Shown one piece after another: positions 49,823 to 50,705 of a stretch of 50,705 bases of DNA (within the stretch, counting starts at the first letter, position 1; every line of letters starts with the position of its first letter). The stretch comes from Acidobacteriota bacterium. GTDB lineage: Bacteria > Acidobacteriota > Terriglobia > Terriglobales > Acidobacteriaceae. The translations under genes were made by a program, and so were the position numbers. Below the pieces are notes generated by a model. That model saw only the letters and a program-made list of their open reading frames with translations. It did no database searches and was not told the origin of the DNA. The stretch lies in the NCBI GenBank assembly GCA_021802085.1, contig JAKAAZ010000001.1, positions 1 to 50,705 on the forward strand, read 5' to 3'.

Positions 49823-50705
49823 ATGGCGAAAAGGTCAGACAAAGCGGCGCAGTATGTGCCGATCATCGTCCATGTGTTTCGGAAATATTGGGCGAAAGGT
49901 ACAGTGGAGTTCGAGTTCCATCGCGACGAGTTGGTTGAAGCGGCAGAAGCGGTTGGCGTCGAGCGCCCGGATAACTTGGGCGACGTAATTTACAGCTTTA
50001 AATTTCGACGGGACTTACCTGCTGAAATACTGAAAACGGCACCGAAGGGTAAGGCATGGATTATCGAAGGCGCGGGAAGAAGCTTGTATCGCTTCAGGCT
50101 CGTTGAGGCCGGTGGGACGACGATCAGGCCGCGCGAAGACATAGCTGCCACAAAGATCCCCGATTCCACTCCGGAAATTATAGGTGCCTATGCGCTTGGC
50201 GATGAACAGGCACTGTTGGCTAAGGTTCGCTACAACAGGTTGATCGATATCTTTCTTGGGCTGACGACGTATTCTCTACAAAACCATCTTCGTACTCATG
50301 TAAAGGGTATGGGACAGATCGAAATCGACGAGATTTATGTTGGACTCAATCGGAACGGCGCCCATTACGTGATACCGGTACAGGCGAAAGGTGGATCGGA
50401 CAAGCTTTCGCCCGTACAGACCACGCAGGATATCGCATGTTGCGAAGCCAAATTTCCGGATTTGATTTGCCGGCCAGTATCCGCGCAATTCATGGAGGAC
50501 GATGCCATAGCACTCTTTGAATTGACCGTTGAGGCAGGGCGCGTACTCATCGTCGAAGAACGTCACTATCGCCTCGTCCCTAGAAGTCTGTCGGGCATAG
50601 CGTTTTGCCAAGGCCGATTCAGCGGTTTGCAGAGTTGGTGTTCGATCTGGGGGGCGCAGGCCGTAATCCCGTTGGTAGCTTATAGCAGGCTTTCTGTGCC
50701 GTTTT
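49823..50705 (+). CDS. Putative type II restriction endonuclease (partial, runs off the window)
   Basis: An open frame starts at ATG 49823, 8 bp after the methyltransferase stop, and has no stop before the window end (294 codons). The central part has a PD-(D/E)XK-like site: D169 in GQIEIDEIYVG, then Q187-A-K189 in YVIPVQAKGGSDKLS, with downstream QTTQDIACCEAKFPDLICRP. The QXK variant of the motif occurs in several restriction enzymes. Gene order vsr-methyltransferase-nuclease supports the call. After residue 254 (YRLVPR) the sequence stops looking protein-like (SGIAFCQGRFSGLQSW), so the native stop may be lost or a frameshift may be present. Only the window edge limits the annotation. Confidence 0.65.
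   Translation, partial: MAKRSDKAAQYVPIIVHVFRKYWAKGTVEFEFHRDELVEAAEAVGVERPDNLGDVIYSFKFRRDLPAEILKTAPKGKAWIIEGAGRSLYRFRLVEAGGTTIRPREDIAATKIPDSTPEIIGAYALGDEQALLAKVRYNRLIDIFLGLTTYSLQNHLRTHVKGMGQIEIDEIYVGLNRNGAHYVIPVQAKGGSDKLSPVQTTQDIACCEAKFPDLICRPVSAQFMEDDAIALFELTVEAGRVLIVEERHYRLVPRSLSGIAFCQGRFSGLQSWCSIWGAQAVIPLVAYSRLSVPF

Noticed and set aside
50276..50611. A 111-codon minus-strand frame near the right edge
   Set aside because: It lies opposite the nuclease-like plus-strand frame, which has the motifs and the gene context; the minus frame has no family similarity.

Overview
The window looks like chromosomal DNA of a GC-rich Gram-negative bacterium, most probably an acidobacterium (Terriglobia-like). 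This is an inference from protein style and context: an orphan duplicated FtsX/MacB permease of the ADOP type, a LacI regulator beginning MDIARRARVS, the C-terminal remnant of an Oar-like TonB receptor, BamA with an OmpH/Skp chaperone, and dispersed intergenic palindromes. No rRNA, tRNA or CRISPR array was recognised.

Layout. 1-7.6 kb: asnS and a sugar isomerase/epimerase-like gene on the minus strand, then an accessory patch before recA. The patch holds a single-polypeptide MmeI-like restriction-modification enzyme, a 46-codon remnant of ispE, and a VapC/AbrB toxin-antitoxin pair. 7.8-11 kb: an orphan ABC permease and a ParE/RHH toxin-antitoxin pair. 11-17.2 kb: coaD, a class I aminotransferase, then manA, manC, a phosphomannomutase/phosphoglucomutase and a HAD phosphatase, which together can convert fructose-6-phosphate to GDP-mannose. 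17.5-24.4 kb: a zinc-ribbon protein, a glycosyltransferase, CDP-glucose 4,6-dehydratase, a MarR regulator divergent from a small ORF plus TonB receptor, GDP-mannose 4,6-dehydratase, and a small membrane protein. The sugar-nucleotide genes probably feed surface-polysaccharide synthesis.

24.5-28.7 kb is a partly decayed glycan-use locus: a LacI regulator, 69 codons left of a TonB receptor, a Tat-exported GH42 beta-galactosidase and a broken LysR gene. 28.7-48 kb is mostly core envelope and housekeeping: lepA, ompH and bamA, a molybdopterin oxidoreductase with a CPXCG protein, frr, lipA, a membrane glycosyltransferase-like protein, an HNH nuclease, comF, an OPT transporter, an acyltransferase and pyrH. 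48.1 kb to the end is a second restriction-modification locus: vsr, a cytosine-C5 methyltransferase, and an open frame with a D-X17-QXK motif that is probably the cognate nuclease, cut by the window edge.

The features most worth follow-up are the two restriction-modification loci, the truncated ispE in a breakpoint zone, the TonB deletion scar between lacI and GH42, a family of intergenic palindromes (one partial and three full copies), an apparent frame problem at the bamA start, and several short regulatory elements: phased operator repeats, a MarR palindrome, and a nested stem-loop between manA and manC.
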